A stretch of 64,000 bases of DNA, taken from Orientallactaga sibirica (lineage: Eukaryota > Chordata > Mammalia > Rodentia > Dipodidae). The stretch's first letter is position 1; the number at the start of each line of letters is the position of its first letter. The notes under the pieces are model-generated. The model did no database searches. It saw nothing but the letters and a program-made list of their open reading frames with translations, and was not told the DNA's origin. Below are positions 21,401-37,300 of the stretch, piece after piece. The DNA lies in contig JAEOAD010002183.1 in NCBI GenBank assembly GCA_036365145.1, forward strand, positions 4,264,624-4,328,623, read 5' to 3'. The position numbers were made by a program, and so were the translations under genes.

Positions 21401-24400
21401 CTTCCAACAGACACACACTGTCCACGGGAACTTCTTCCAACAGACCCACACTATCCATGGGAACTTCTTCCAACAGACACACACTGTGCATGGGAACTTC
21501 TTCCAACAGACACACACTGTCCATGGGAACTTCTTCCAACCGACACACAATATCCATGGGAACTTCTTCCAACAGACACACACTGTGCATGGGAACTTCT
21601 TCCAACATACACACTGTCCATGGGAACTTCTTCCAACAGACACACACTATCAATGGGAACTTCTTCCAACCTAAACACAGTATCCATGGCAACTTCTACC
21701 AACAAACACACACTGTCCATGGCATCTTCTTCCAACAGACACACACTATCCATGGGAACTTCTTCCAACCTACAAACAGTATCCATGGGATCTTCTTCCA
21801 ACCTAAATACACTATGCATGAGAATTCCTTACAACAGACACAACTATGCATGGGAACTACTTTCAACAGACGGACAGTCTCCATGGGAACTTCTTCCAAC
21901 AGACACACACTGTCCATGGGACCTTCTTCGAACAGACGCACACTGTCCATGGGAACTTCTTCCAACAGACACACAGTATCCATAGGAACTTCTTCCAACA
22001 GACACACACTGTCAATGGGAAATTCTTGCAACAAACACACAGGATCCATGGGAACTTCTTTCAACCTACACACAGTATCCATGGGAACTTCTTCAAACAG
22101 ACACAAATATCCATGGGAACTTCTTCCAGCAGAAGGATAGTCTCTATGGGAACGTCTTCCAACAGACCGACAGTCTCTTTGGGAACTTCTTCCAACAGAC
22201 ACACACTGTCCATGGGAACTTCTTCCATCAAACACACAGTGTCCATGGGAAGTTCTTCCAACAGACACGCACTGTCCATGGGAACTTCTTCCAACAGACA
22301 CACACTGTCCATGGGAACTTCTTGCAACAGACACACACTGGCCATGAGAAATTCTTCCAACATACAGACACTCTCTTTGGGAACTTCTTCCAACAGACCC
22401 ACACTGTCCATGGGAACTTCTTCCAACAGACACACAGTATCGATGGGAACTTCTTCCAACAGACACAACTATCCATGTGAACTTCCTCCAACAGTCAGAC
22501 AGTCTCCATGGGAACTTCTTCCAACAGACATACAGTATCCATGGGAAATTCTTCCAACAGAAACACACTATCCATGGGAACTTCTTCCAACAGACACACA
22601 CTGTCCACGGGAACCTTTTCCAATAGACACACACTGTCCATGGGAACTTCTTCCAACAAACACACACTGTTCATGGGAAGGTCTTCCAATAGACACACAC
22701 TGTCCATGGGAACTTCTTTCAACGAACACACAGTATCCATGGGAACTTCTTGCAATGAACACACACTCTCTATGGAAACGTCTTCCAATAGACACACACT
22801 GTCTTGGGAACTTCTTCCAACAGACAGACACTGTGCATGGGAACTTCTTCCAACAGACACACACTATGCATGGGATCTTCTTCCAACAGACACACAGTAT
22901 CCATGGGAACTTCTTCCAACAGATACACACTATCCATGGCAACTTCTTCCAACAGAAGCAACTATCCCTGGGAACTTCTTTCAACAGACGGACAGTCTCC
23001 ATGGGAACTTCTTCCAAGAGACACACACTGTCCATCGGAACTTCTTCGAACAGACGCACACTGTCCATGGGAACTTCTTCCAACAGACACACAATATCCA
23101 TGGGAACTTCTTCCAACAGACACACACTGTCAATGGGAAATTCTTGCAACAAACGCACAGGATCCATGGGAACTTCTTTCAACCTACACACAGTATGTAT
23201 GGGAACTTCTTCAAACAGACACAAATATCCATGGGAACTTCTTCCAGCAGAAGGATAGTCTCTATGGGAACGTCTTCCAACAGAACGAGAGTCTACTTGG
23301 GAACTTCTTCCAACAGACACACACTGTACATGGGAAATTCTTCCAACAGACACGCACAGTCCATGGGAACTTCTTCCAACAGACAAACACTGTCCATGGG
23401 AACTTCTTGCAACAGACACACAATGGCCATGGGAAATTCTTCCAACATACAGACACTCTCTTTGGGAACTTCTTCCAACAGACACACACTGTCCATGGGA
23501 ACTTCTTCCAACCTACACACAGTATCCATGGGAACTTCTTCCAACAGACACAACTATCCATGTGAACTTCCTCCAACAGTCAGACAGTCTCCATGGGAAC
23601 TTCTTCCAACAGACTACAGTATCCATGGGAAATTCTTCCAACAGAAACACACTATCCATGGGAACTTCTTCCAACAGACACACACTGTCCACAGGAACTT
23701 CTTACAACAGACACACACTGTCCATGGGAACTTCTTCCAACAAACACACACTGTCCATGGGAATGTCTTCCAATAGACACACACTGTCCATGGGAACTTC
23801 TTCCAACGAACACACAGTATCCATGGGAACTTCTTGCAACAAACACATGCTCTCTATGGAAACGTCTTCCGATAGACACACACTGTCCTTGGGAACTTCT
23901 TCCAACAGACACACACTGTGCATGGGAACTTCTTCCAACAGACACACACTATCCATGGCAATTTCTTCCAACAGACACACAGTATCCATGGGAAATTCTT
24001 CCAACAGACACATACTGTGCATGGGAACTTCTTCCAACATACACACATAGTCCATGTGGAACTTCTTCCAACAAACACACACTATCCATGGGAACTTCTT
24101 CCAACAGACACACACTGTCCATGGGAACTTCATCCAACAGACACGCAGTATCCATGGGAACTTCTTCCAACAGAAAAACACTATCCATGGAAACTTCTTC
24201 CAACAGACACACAGTATCCATAGGAACTTCTTCCAACAGACACACACTATCCATGGGAACTTCTTCCAACAGACACACAGTATCCATGGTAACTTCTTCC
24301 AACAGACACACACTATCCATGGGAACGTCTTCCAACAGACACACACTATCCATGGGAACTTCTTCCAACAGACACACACTATCCATGGGAACTTCTTCCA

Positions 24401-27400
24401 ACAGACAAACACTGTCCATGGGAACTTCTTCCAACAGACACACACTATCCATGGGAACTTCTACCAACAGACACACAGTATCCATGGGAACTTCTTCCCA
24501 CAGACACACACTGTGCATGGGAACTTCTTTCAACATACACACTGTCCATGGGAACTTCTTCCAACAGACACACACTATCCATGGAAACTTCTTCCAACAT
24601 AAACTCACTACCCATGGAATCGTCTTCCAACAGACACACACTGTCCATGGTAACTTCTTCCAACAGACACATATTATCCATGGGAAATTCTTCCAACCTA
24701 CACACACTATCCATGGGAACTTCTTCCAACAGACACACAATATACATGGGAACTTCTTCCAACATACATACAGTATCCATGGGAACTTCTTCCATGTAAA
24801 CACACTGTCCATTGGAATTCCTTACAACAGACACAACTATGCATGGGAACTTCTTTCAACAGATGGAGAGTCTCCATGGGAACTTCTTCCAACAGACACA
24901 CACTGTCCATGGGAACTTCTTCCAACAGACACACAGTATCCATAGGAACTTCTTCCAACAGACACACACTGTCTATGGGAAATTCTTCCAACAAAAACAC
25001 AGTAACCATGGGAACTTCTTTCAACCTACACACAGTATCCATGGGAACTTCTTCAAACAGACACAAATATCCATGGGAACTTCTTCCAACAGAAGGACAG
25101 TCTCCATGGGAACGTCTTCCAACAGACAGACAGTCTCCATGGGAACTTCTTCCAACAGACATACACTGTCAATGGGAAATTCTTCCAACAGATGCAAAAT
25201 ATCCATGGGAACTTCTTCCAAAAAACACACACTATCCATGGGAACGTCTTCCAACAGGCACACACTGTCCATGGGAACTTCTTGCAACAGACACCCACTG
25301 GCCATGGGAAATTCTTCCAACAGACACTCACTGTCCATGGGAACTTCTTCCAACAGACACACAATATCCAAGGGAACTTCTTACAACCTACACACACTAT
25401 CCATGGGAATGTCTTCCAACAGACACACACTATCCATGGGAACTTCTTTCAACAGAGACACACTATCTATGGAAACTTCTTCCAACACATGAACACTGTG
25501 CATGGGAACATCTTCCAACAGACACACAGTATCCATGGGAACTTCTTCCAACAGGAAAACACTATCCATGGAAACTTCTTCTAACAGACGCACAGTATCC
25601 ATGGGAACTTCTTCCAACAGACGGACAGTCTCTAAGGGAACTTCTTCCAACAGACACACACTGTCCATGGGAACTTCTTCCAACACACACACTGTCTATG
25701 GGAACATCTTCCAACAGACACAAACTATACATGGGAATTTTTCCTACAGACACACACTGTCCATGGGCACTTCTTCTAACAGACAAACACTGTCCATGGG
25801 AAATTCTACCAACAGACACACACTGTCTTTGGTAACTTCTTCCAACAGACACACACTGTCCATTGGAACTTCTTCCAACAGACACACAATATCCATGGGA
25901 ACGTCTTCCAACCTACACACAGTATCGATGGGAACTTTTTCCAAGAGACAGAACTATCCATGTGAACTTCTTCCAACACTCAGAGAGTCTCCATGGGAAC
26001 TTCTTTCAAACAGACACACAGAATCCATGCGAACTTCTTCCAACAGACACACTATCCATGGAAACTTCTTCCAACAGACACACATTGTCCATGGGCACTT
26101 CTTCCAATAGACACACACTGTCCATGGGAACTTCTTCCAAAAAAACTCACACAGTGCATGGAAACTTCTTCCAATAGACACAAAGTTTCCAGGGGAACTT
26201 CTTCCAACAGAAAAACACTGTGCATGGGAATTTCTTCCAACTGACACACAGTATCCATGGGAACTTCTTTCAATAGACACACCCTATCCATGGGACCTTC
26301 TTCCAACAGACACACAGTATCCATGAGAACTTCCTCTAACAGACGCATAGTATCCATGGGAACTTCTCCCAACAGACAAACACTATCAATGGGAACTTCT
26401 TCCAATCTACACACAGTATCTATGGGAACTTCTTCCAACAGACACACACCATCCATGGGAACTTCTATCAACAGACGCACAGTATCCATGGGAACTTCTT
26501 CCAACAGACACACACTGTGCATGGGAACTTCCCCCAAAAGACACTCACTGTCCATGTGGAACTTCTTCCAAGAAACACACACTATTCATGGGAACGTCTT
26601 CCAACAGACACACACTATCCATGGAAACTTCTTCCAACCAACACACACTATCCATGGGAACTTCTTCCAATCTACACACAGTATCCATGGGAACTTTATC
26701 CAACAGACACAAACTATCCATGTGAACTTCTTCCAACATTCAGACAGTCTCCATGGGAACTTCTTCCAAAAGACACACAGTATCCATGAGAACTTCTTCA
26801 AACAGACACACACTATCCATCAGACCTTCTTCCAACAGACACGCACTGTCCATGGGAATTTCTTCCAGTAGACACACACTATCCATGGGAACATCTTCCA
26901 AAAAACACACACTGTGCATGGGAACTTCTTGCAACAGACACACAGTATCCATGGGAATATCTTCCAACAGAAACACACTGTGCATGGGAACTTCTTCCAA
27001 CAGACACACACTATCCATGGGAACTTCTTCAAATGGGGACACTGTATCCATCGGAACTTCTTCCAATAGACACACAGTATCCATCGAACTTCACCCAGGA
27101 GACACACACTATCCATGGGATCTTCTTCCAACCTACACACAGTATCTATGGGAACTTCTTCCAACAGAAACACACTGTCCATGGGAACTTCTTCCAACAG
27201 ACAAACACTGTCCATTGGAACTTCTTCCAACAGACACATCTGTGCATGGGATCTTTTTCCAACAGACACACACTGTCCATGGGAACTTCTTCCAAACTAC
27301 ACACACTATCCATGGGAACTTCTTCCAACCTACACACACTATCCATGGGAACTTCTTCCAAACTACACACACTATCCATGGGAACTTCTTCCAACAGACA

Positions 27401-29459
27401 AAACTATCCATGGGAACTTCTTCCAACAGACGGATAGTCTCCATGGGAACTTCTTCCAACAGACACACACTGTCCATGGGAACTTCTTCCAACAAACACA
27501 CTGTCTATGGGAACTTCTTCCAACAGACACACACTATACATGGAAATTTTTCCTACAGACACACACTGTCCATGGGCACTTCTTCCAACAGACACACACT
27601 ATCCATGGGAACTTCTTTCAACAGAGACACACTATCTATGGAAACTTCTTCCAACACACGAACACTGTGCATGGGAACATCTTCCAACAGACACACAGTA
27701 TCCATGGGAACTTCTTCCAACAGAAACACACTAATCATGGAAACTTCTTCCAACAGACGCACAGTATCCATGGGAACTTCTTCCAACAGACGGACAGTCT
27801 CCAAGGGAACTTCTTCCAACAGGCACACAGTGTCCATGGGAACTTCTTCCAATAGACACACACTGTCCATGGGAACTTCTTCCAAAAAAACTCACACAGT
27901 GCATGGGAACTTCTTCCAATAGACACAAAGTTTCCATGGGAACTTCTTCCAACAGAAAAACACTGTGCATAGGAATTTCTTCCAACTGACACAGTATCCA
28001 TGGGAACTTCTTTCAATAGACACACCCTATCCATGGGACCTTCTTCCAACAGACACACAGTATCCATGAGAAATTCTTCCAACAGACGCATAGTATCCAT
28101 GGGAACTTCTCCCAACAGACAAACATTATCAATGGGAACTTCTTCCAATCTACACACAGTATCTATGGGACCTTCTTCCAACAGACACACACCATCCATG
28201 GGAACTTCTTCCAACAGACGCACAGTATCCATGGGGACTTCTTCCAACAGACACACACTGTGCATGGGAACTTCCCCAACAGACACTCACTGTCCGTGTG
28301 GAACTTCTTCCAACAAACACACACTATTCATGGGAACGTCTTCCAACAGACACACACTATCCATGGGAACTTCTTTCAACGGACACACACTATCTATGGA
28401 AACTTCTTCCAACAGACACACACTGTGCATGGGAACATCTTCCAACAGACACACAGTATCCATGGGAACTGCTTCCAACAGAAACACACTATCCATGGAA
28501 ACTTCTTCCAACCAACACACAGTATCCATGGGAACTTCTTCCAATCTACACACAGTATCCATGGGAACTTTATCCAACAGACACAACTATCCATGTGAAC
28601 TTCCTCCAACATTCAGACAGTCTCCATGGGAACTTCTTCCAACAGACACACAGTATCCATGAGAACTTCTCCAAAGAGACACACACTATCCATCGTACCT
28701 TCTTCCAACAGACACACACTGTCCAGGGGAACTTCTTCCAAAAGACACACACTATCCATGGGAACATCTTCCAAAAAACACACACTGTGCATGGGAACTT
28801 CTTCCAACAGACACACAGTATCCATGGGAATATCTACCAACAGAAACACACTGGGCATGGGAACTCCTTCCAATCGACACACAGTATCCATGGGAACTTC
28901 TTCCAAAAGACACACACTATCCATGGGAATGTCTTCCAACAGACACACACTATCCATGGGAACTTCTTTCAACAGACACACACTTTGCACGGGAACATCT
29001 TCCAACAGACACACAGTATCCATGGAACTTCTTCTAACAGAAACACACTATCCATGGAAACTTCTTCCAACAGACACACACTATCCATGGGAACTAATTC
29101 CAACAGACACACACTGTCCATGGAACTTCCTCCAACAGACACACACTGTCCATGGGAACTTCTTCCAACAGACAAACACTGTCCATTGGAACTTCTTCCA
29201 ACAGACACATCTGTGCATGGGATCTTTTTCCAACAGACACACACTGTCCATGGGAACTTCTTCCAACAAACACACACTGTCCATGGGAACTTCTTCCAAC
29301 CTACACACACTATCCATGGGAACTTCTTCCAAACTACACACACTATCCATGGGAACTTCTTCCAACAGACAAAACTATCCATGGGAACTTCTTCCAACAG
29401 ACGGATAGTCTCCATGGGAACTTCTTCCAACAGACACACACTGTCCATGGGAACTTCTT

Positions 29460-31300
29460 CCAACAGAACACACATGGGAACTTCTTCCAACAGACACACA
29501 CTGTCCATGGAACTTCTTCCAACAGACACACACTATCCATGGGAACTTCTTCCAACTACACACACATCCATGGAAATTTTCCATCCATGGGAACTTCTTC
29601 CAACAGACACACACTATCCATGGGAACTTCTTCCAACAGACAACATTCATGGGAACTTCTTCCAACAGACACACAGTATCCATGGGAACTTCTTCCAACA
29701 GACACACACTATCCATGGAACTTCTTCCAACAGACACACAGTATCCATGGGAACTTCTTCCAACAGACACACAGAATCCATGGGAACTTCTTCCAACAGA
29801 CACACACTGTCCATGGGAACTTCTTCCAACAGAAACACACACTGTCCATGGAAACTTCTTCCAACAGACACACACTATCCATGGGAACTTCTTCCAACAT
29901 GGGACACTGTCCATGGGAACTTCTTCCAACAGACAGACACACATGGGAACTTCTTCCATGTCTTTGGAACTTCTTCCAACAGACACACACACAGAACTTC
30001 TTCCAACAGACACACAAGTATCCATGGGAACTTCTTCCAACAGAACACACACTATCCATGGGAACTTCTTCCAACAGACACACACTATCCATGGAACTTC
30101 TTCCAACAGACACACAGTATCCATGGGAACTTCTTCCAACAGACACACAGTGTCCATGGGAACTTATTCCAACAGACACAGAGTATCCATGGGAACTTCT
30201 TCCAACAGACACACAGTGTCCATGGGAACTTCTTCCAATAGACACACACTGTCCATGGGAACTTCTTCCAAAACTCACACAGTGCATGGGAACTTCTTCC
30301 AACAGACACAAAGTTTCCATGGGAACTTCTTCCAACAGAAAAACACTGTGCATAGGAATTTCTTCCCAACACACACAGTATCCATGGGAACTTCTTTCAA
30401 CAAACACACACTATCCATGGAACTTCTTCCAACAGACACACAGTATCCATGGGAACTTATCCAACAGATGGAAACTTCTTCCAACAGACACACAGTATCC
30501 ATGGGAACTTCTTCCAACAGACACACAGTATCCATGGGAACTTCTTCCAACAGACACACAGTATCCATGGGAACTTCTTCCAACAACACACACTATCCAT
30601 GGGAACTTCTTCCAGTACACACAGTATCCATGGGAACTTCTTCCAACAGACAAACACTATCCATGGAACTTCTTCCAACAGACACACATCCATGGGAACT
30701 TCTTCCAACAGACACACACCATCCATGGGAACTTCTTCCAAAGAGACACACAGTATCCATCGGAACTTCTTCCAACAGACACACACTGTCCATGGGAACT
30801 TCTTCCAACAGACACACACTATCCATGGGAACTTCTTCCAAAAACACACACTATCCATGGGAACTTCTTCCAACAGACACACACTATCCATGGGAACTTC
30901 TTCCAACAGAACACACACTGTCCATGGGAACTTCTTCCAACAGACACACACTATCCATGGGAACTTCTTCCAAAGACACACACTATCCATGGGAACTTCT
31001 TCAACAGACACACAGTATCCATCAGAACTTCAAACCTACACACTGTATCCATGGGAACTTTCCAACAGACACACACTATCCATGGGAACTTCTTCCAACA
31101 GACACACACAGTATCCATGGGAACTTCTTCCAACAGACACACACATCCATTGGAACTTCTTCCAACACACACAGTATCCATGGGAACTTCTTTCTATCCA
31201 TGGGAACATTCATCCAACAGACACAACTATCCATGTGGAACTTCTTCCAACATTCAGACAGTCTCCATGGGAACTTCTTCAACAGACACACACTATCCAT
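29460..31300 (+). repeat. Indel-dense patch of the satellite
   Basis: Units here repeatedly lose or gain 1-3 or more bases: CATGGAACTTC, CAACAGAACACACATGGG, CAACATGGGACACTG, CCATGTCTTTGGAACTTC, CACACACACAGAACTTC, GAACTTCAAACCTACAC, GGAACTTTCCAACAG. Substitutional diversity between units is low at the same time. Elsewhere in the array most units keep 33 bp. The patch begins just inside a region otherwise matching 27397 onwards. Confidence 0.8.
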
Positions 31301-34300
31301 GGGAACTTCTTCCAACAGACACACACTATCCATGGGAACTTCTTCCAACAGACACACACTATCCATGGGAACTTCTTCCAACAGAGAAACACTGTCCATG
31401 GAAACTTCTTCCAACAGACACACAGTATCCATGGGAATTAATTCCAACAGACACACACTGTCCATGGAAACTTCTTCCAACAGAAACACACTATCCATGG
31501 TGACTAATTCCAACAGACACACACTGTCCATGGGAACTTCTTCCAACAGACACACACTGTCCATTGGAACTTCTTCCAACAGACACAGGATCCATTGGAA
31601 CTTCTTCCAAAAGACACACACTATCCATGGGAACTTCTTCCAACCTACACACAGTATCCATGGGAATGTCTTCAAACCTACACACACTATCCATGGAAAC
31701 TTCTTCTCACAGACACAACTATCGATGGGAACTTTTTCCAACAGACAGACTGTCTCCATGGGAACTTCTTCCAACAGACACACACTGTACATTGGAAATT
31801 CTTCCAACAAACACACAGTATCCATGGGAACTTCTTCCAACCTACACACATTATCCATGAGAACTTCATCCAACAGACACAACTATCCATGTGAACTTCT
31901 TCCAACATTCAGACAGTCTCCATAGGAACTTCTTCCAACAGACACACAGTATCCATGGGAACTTCTTCAAACAGACACACACTATCCATCGGAACTTTTT
32001 CCAAAGGCACGCACTGTCCATGGGAACTTCTTCCAATAAACACACACTATCCATGGGAACTTCTTCCAAAAAACACACACTGTGCATGGGAACTTCTTCC
32101 AACAGACACACAGTATCCATGGGAACTTCTTCCAACAGAAACACACTGTGCATGGGAACTTCTTCAAATCAACACACAGTATCCATGGGAACTTCTTCCA
32201 ACAGAAACACACTGTGCATGGGAACTTCTTCCAATCGACACACAGTATCCATGGGCACTTCTCCCAACAGAAAATCACTATCCATGGGAAATTCTTCCAA
32301 CAGATGCACAGTATCCAAGAGAACTTCTTCCAACAGACACACACTGTGCATGGGAACTTCGCCCAACAGACACTCACTGTCCGTGCGGAACTTCTTGCAA
32401 CAAACACACACACAAACTCTTCCAAAAGACACACACTGTGCATGGGAACTTCTTGCAACAAACACACACTATCCATGAGAACGTCTTCCAACAGACACAC
32501 ACTATCCATGGAAACTTCTTCCAACCAACACACAGTATCCATGGGAACTTCGTCCAACCTACACACAGTATCCATGGGAACTTCTTCCAACAGACGGACT
32601 TTCTCCATGGGAAATTCTTCCAACAGACACACACTGTCCATGGGAACCTCTTCAAACAGACACACACTATCCATCGGAACTTCTTCCAACAGACACACAC
32701 TGTCCATGGGAACTTCTTCCAATAGACACACACTATCCATGGGAACTTCTTCCAACAGACACACACTGTGCATGGAACTTCTTCCAACAGACACACATCC
32801 ATAGGAACTTCTTCCATGGGAACTTCTTCCAACAGAAACACACTGTGCATGGGAATTTCTTCCAATCGAAACACAGTATCCATTGAACTTCTCCCAGGAG
32901 ACACACACTATCCATGGGAACTTCTTCCAACCTACACACAGTATCTATGGAAACTTCTTCCAACAGACACACACTTTGCATGGGAACATCTTCCAAGAGA
33001 CACACAGTATCCATGGGAACTTCTTCTAACAGAAACACACTATCCATGGAAACTTCTTCCAACAGACACACACTATCCATGGGAACTAATTCCAACAGAC
33101 ACACACTGTCCATGGAACTTCCTCCAACAGACACACACTGTCCATGGGAAATTCTTCCAACAGACAAACACTGTCCATTGGAACTTCTTCCAACAGACAC
33201 ACACTGTGCATGGGATCTTTTGCCAACAGACACACACTGTCCATGGAACTTCTTCCAACAAACACACACTGTCCATGGGAACTTCTTCCAACCTACACAC
33301 ACTATCCATGGGAACTTCTTCCAAACTACACACAGTATCCATGGGAACTTCTTCCAACAGACACACACTATCCATGGGAACTTCTTCCAACAGACACACA
33401 CTCTCCATGGGAACTTCTTCCAAAAAACACACAATGTGCATGCGAACTTCTTCCAACCGACACACAGTATCCATGGGAACTTTTTCCAACAGACACACAC
33501 TATCCATGGGAACTTCTTCCAATCTACACACAGTATCCATGGGAACTTCTTCCAACAGACACACACTATCCATGGGAACTTCTTCCAACAGACACACACT
33601 ATCCATGGGGACTTCTTCCAACAGACACACACTGTCCATGGGAACTTCTTCCAACAGACACACACTATCCATCGGAACTTCTTCCAACAGACACACAGTA
33701 TCCATGGGAACTTCTTCCAACAGACACACACTGTCCATGGGAACTTCTTCCAACAGACACACACTGTCCATGGGAACTTCTTCCAACAAACACACACTGT
33801 CCATGGGAACTTCTTCCAACAAACACATACTGTCCATAGAAACTTCTTCCAAAAGACACACAGTATCCATAGGAACTTCGTCAAACAGACACACATTGAC
33901 CATTGGAACTTCTTCCAACAAACACACAGTATCCATGGAAACTCATTCCAACAGACACACACTGTCCATGTGAACATCTTCCAACAGAAACACAGTATCC
34001 ATAGGAACTATTTCCAAAAGACACAAAGTGTCCATGGGAACTTCTTCCAACCGACACACATGGTCCATGGGAACTTCTTCCAACAGACACACAGTATCCA
34101 TGTGAACTTCTTCCAACCAACACACACTGTCCACAGGAACTTCTTCCAACAGACACACAGTATCCATGGAAACTTCTTCCAACAGACACACTGTACATGG
34201 GAACTCCTTCCAACAGACACACACTGACCATGGGAACTCCTCCCAACAGACATACACTGTGCATGGGAACTTCTTCCAATCTACACACACACTATCCATG

Positions 34301-37300
34301 GGAACTTCTTCCAACAGACACACACTATCCATGGGAACTTCTTCTATCCATGGGAACTTCTTCCAACAGACACACACTGTCCATGGGAACTTCTTCCAAC
34401 AGACACACACTGTCCATGGGAACTTCTTCCAACCTACACACAGTATCCATGGTAAATTTTTCCAACAGACACACATTATCCATGGGAACTTCCTCCAACC
34501 TACACACACTATCCATGTGTACTTCTTCCAACAGACACACACTATCCATGGGAACTTCTTCAAACTCACACAGAGTATCCATGGGAACTTCCACCAACAA
34601 ACACACACTGTCCATGGGGTCTTCTTCCAACAGACACACACTATCCATGGGAACTTCTTCTAACCTACACACAGTATCCATGGGAACTTCTTCCAACCTA
34701 CACACACTATCTATGGGAACTTCTTCCAACAGACACAAATATCCATGGGAACTTCTTCCAACAGACAGACAGTCTCCATGGGAACTTCTTCCAATGGACA
34801 GACACTGTCCATGGGAACTTCTTCCAACAGACACACACTGTCCCGGGAACTTCTTCCTACAGACACACATTGTCCATGGGATCGTCTTCTAATAGACACA
34901 TACTATCCATGGAAACTTCTTCCAACAGACACACACTGTCCATGGAACTTCTTCCAACAGACACACACTATCCATGGAACTTCTTCCAACAGACACACAC
35001 TGTCCATGGAACTCCTTCCAACAGACAGACAATGTCCATGGGAACTTCTTCTAACAAACACACACTGTCCATTGGAACTTCTTCCAACAGACACACACTG
35101 TGCATGGGAAATTATTCTAACAGACACTCACTGTCCATCAGAAATTCTTCCATCAGACACAATCTGTGTTTGTGAACTTCTTCCAACAGACACACACTGT
35201 CCATGGGAACTTCTTCCAACAGACACACAATATCCATGGGAACTTCTTCCAACCTACACACATATCCATGGGAACTTCATCCAACAGACACAACTATCCA
35301 TGTGAACTTCTTCCAACACAGTCAGTCTCCATGGGAACTTCTTCCAACAGACACACACTGACCATGGGAACTTCTTCCAATAGACACACACTGTCTATGG
35401 GAACTTCTTCCAAAAAACAAACACTGTGCATGGGAAGTTCTTCCAACCGACACACAGTATCCATGGGAACTTCTTCCAACTGACACACACTATGCATGGG
35501 AAATTCTTCCAACAGGCACACAATATCCATCAGAACTTCTTCCAACAGACGCACAGTATCCATGGGAACTTCTCACAAGAGACACACACTATCCATGGGA
35601 AATTCTTCCAACCTACACACAGTATCTCTGGGAACTTCTTCCAACAAACACACACTATCCATGGGGACTTCTTCCAACAGACACACAGTATCCATGGGAA
35701 CTTCTTCCAAGGGACACACACTGTGCATGGGAACTTCTCCCAACAAACACACACTATCCATGGGAACGTCTTCCAACAGACACACACTATCCATGGGAAC
35801 TTCTTCCAACAGACACACAGTATCCATCAGAACTTCTTCAAAATCACACACACTATCCTGAAGACACTATCCATGGGAACTTCTTCCAACTGACACACAC
35901 TGTGCATGGGAATTTCTTCCAACAGACACACACTATCCATAAGAACTTCTTCAAATCTACACACAGTATCCATGGGAACTTATTGCAACAAACACAACTA
36001 TCCATGGGAACTTCTTCCAAAAGACACACAGTATCCATGGGAACTTCTTCCAACAGACACACACAGTGCATGGGAACTTCTTCCAACAGACACACACTGT
36101 CCATGGGAACTTCTTCCAACAGACACACACTGTCCATGGGAACTTCTTCCAATAGACACACAGTATCCATGGGAACTTCCAACAGACACACACTATCCAT
36201 GGGAACTTCTGCCAACTGACACACACTGTGCATGGGAATTTCTTCCAACAGACACACACTACCCATAAGAACTTCTTCCAATCTACACACAGTATCCATG
36301 GGAACTTCTTCCAACAGGCACACCCTGTCCATGGGAACTTTTTCCAACAGACACACACTGTCCATGGGAACTTCTTCCAACAGACACACACTGTCCATGG
36401 GAACTTCTTCCAACCAACACAGAGGATCCATGGGAACTTCCAACAGACACACACTATCCATGGGAACTTCTTCCAACAGACACACACTGTCCATGGGAAA
36501 TTCTTCCAACAGACACACACTATCCATGGAAACTTCTTCCAACAGACACACATTATCCATGGGAACTTCTTCCAACCAACACAGAGTATCCATGGGAACT
36601 TCCACCAACAAACACACACTGTCCATGGGATCTTCTTCCAACAGACACACACTATCCATGGGAACTTCTTCCAACCTAAACACAGTATCCATGGGAACTT
36701 CTTCCAACCTACACACACTATCCATGGTAACTTCTTCCAACAGACACACACTATCCATGGGAACTTCTTCCAACAGACACACACTGTCCATGGGAACTTC
36801 TTCCAACAGACACACACTGTCCATGGGAACTTCTTCCAACAGACACACACTGTCCATGGGAACTTCTTCCAACAGACACACACTGTCCATCGGAAATTCT
36901 TCCAACAGACACACAGTCCATCGGAAATTCTTCCACACACTGTTTTGGGAACTTCTTCCAACAGACACACAGTATCCATGGGAACTTCTCCCAAGAGACA
37001 CACACTATCCATGGGAAATTCTTCCAACCTACACACAGTATCTATGGGAACTTCTTCCAACAGACACACACTATCCATGGGAACTTCTTCCAACAGACAC
37101 ACAGTATCCATGGGAACTTCTTCCAACAGACACACACTGTGCATGGGAACTTCTCCCAAAGACACACACTGTCCGTGTGGAACTTCTTCCAACAAACACA
37201 CACTATCCATGGGAACTTCTTCCAACAGACACACACTGTGCATGGGAACTTCTTCCAACAGACACACAGTATCCATGGGAACTTCTTCCAACAGACACAC

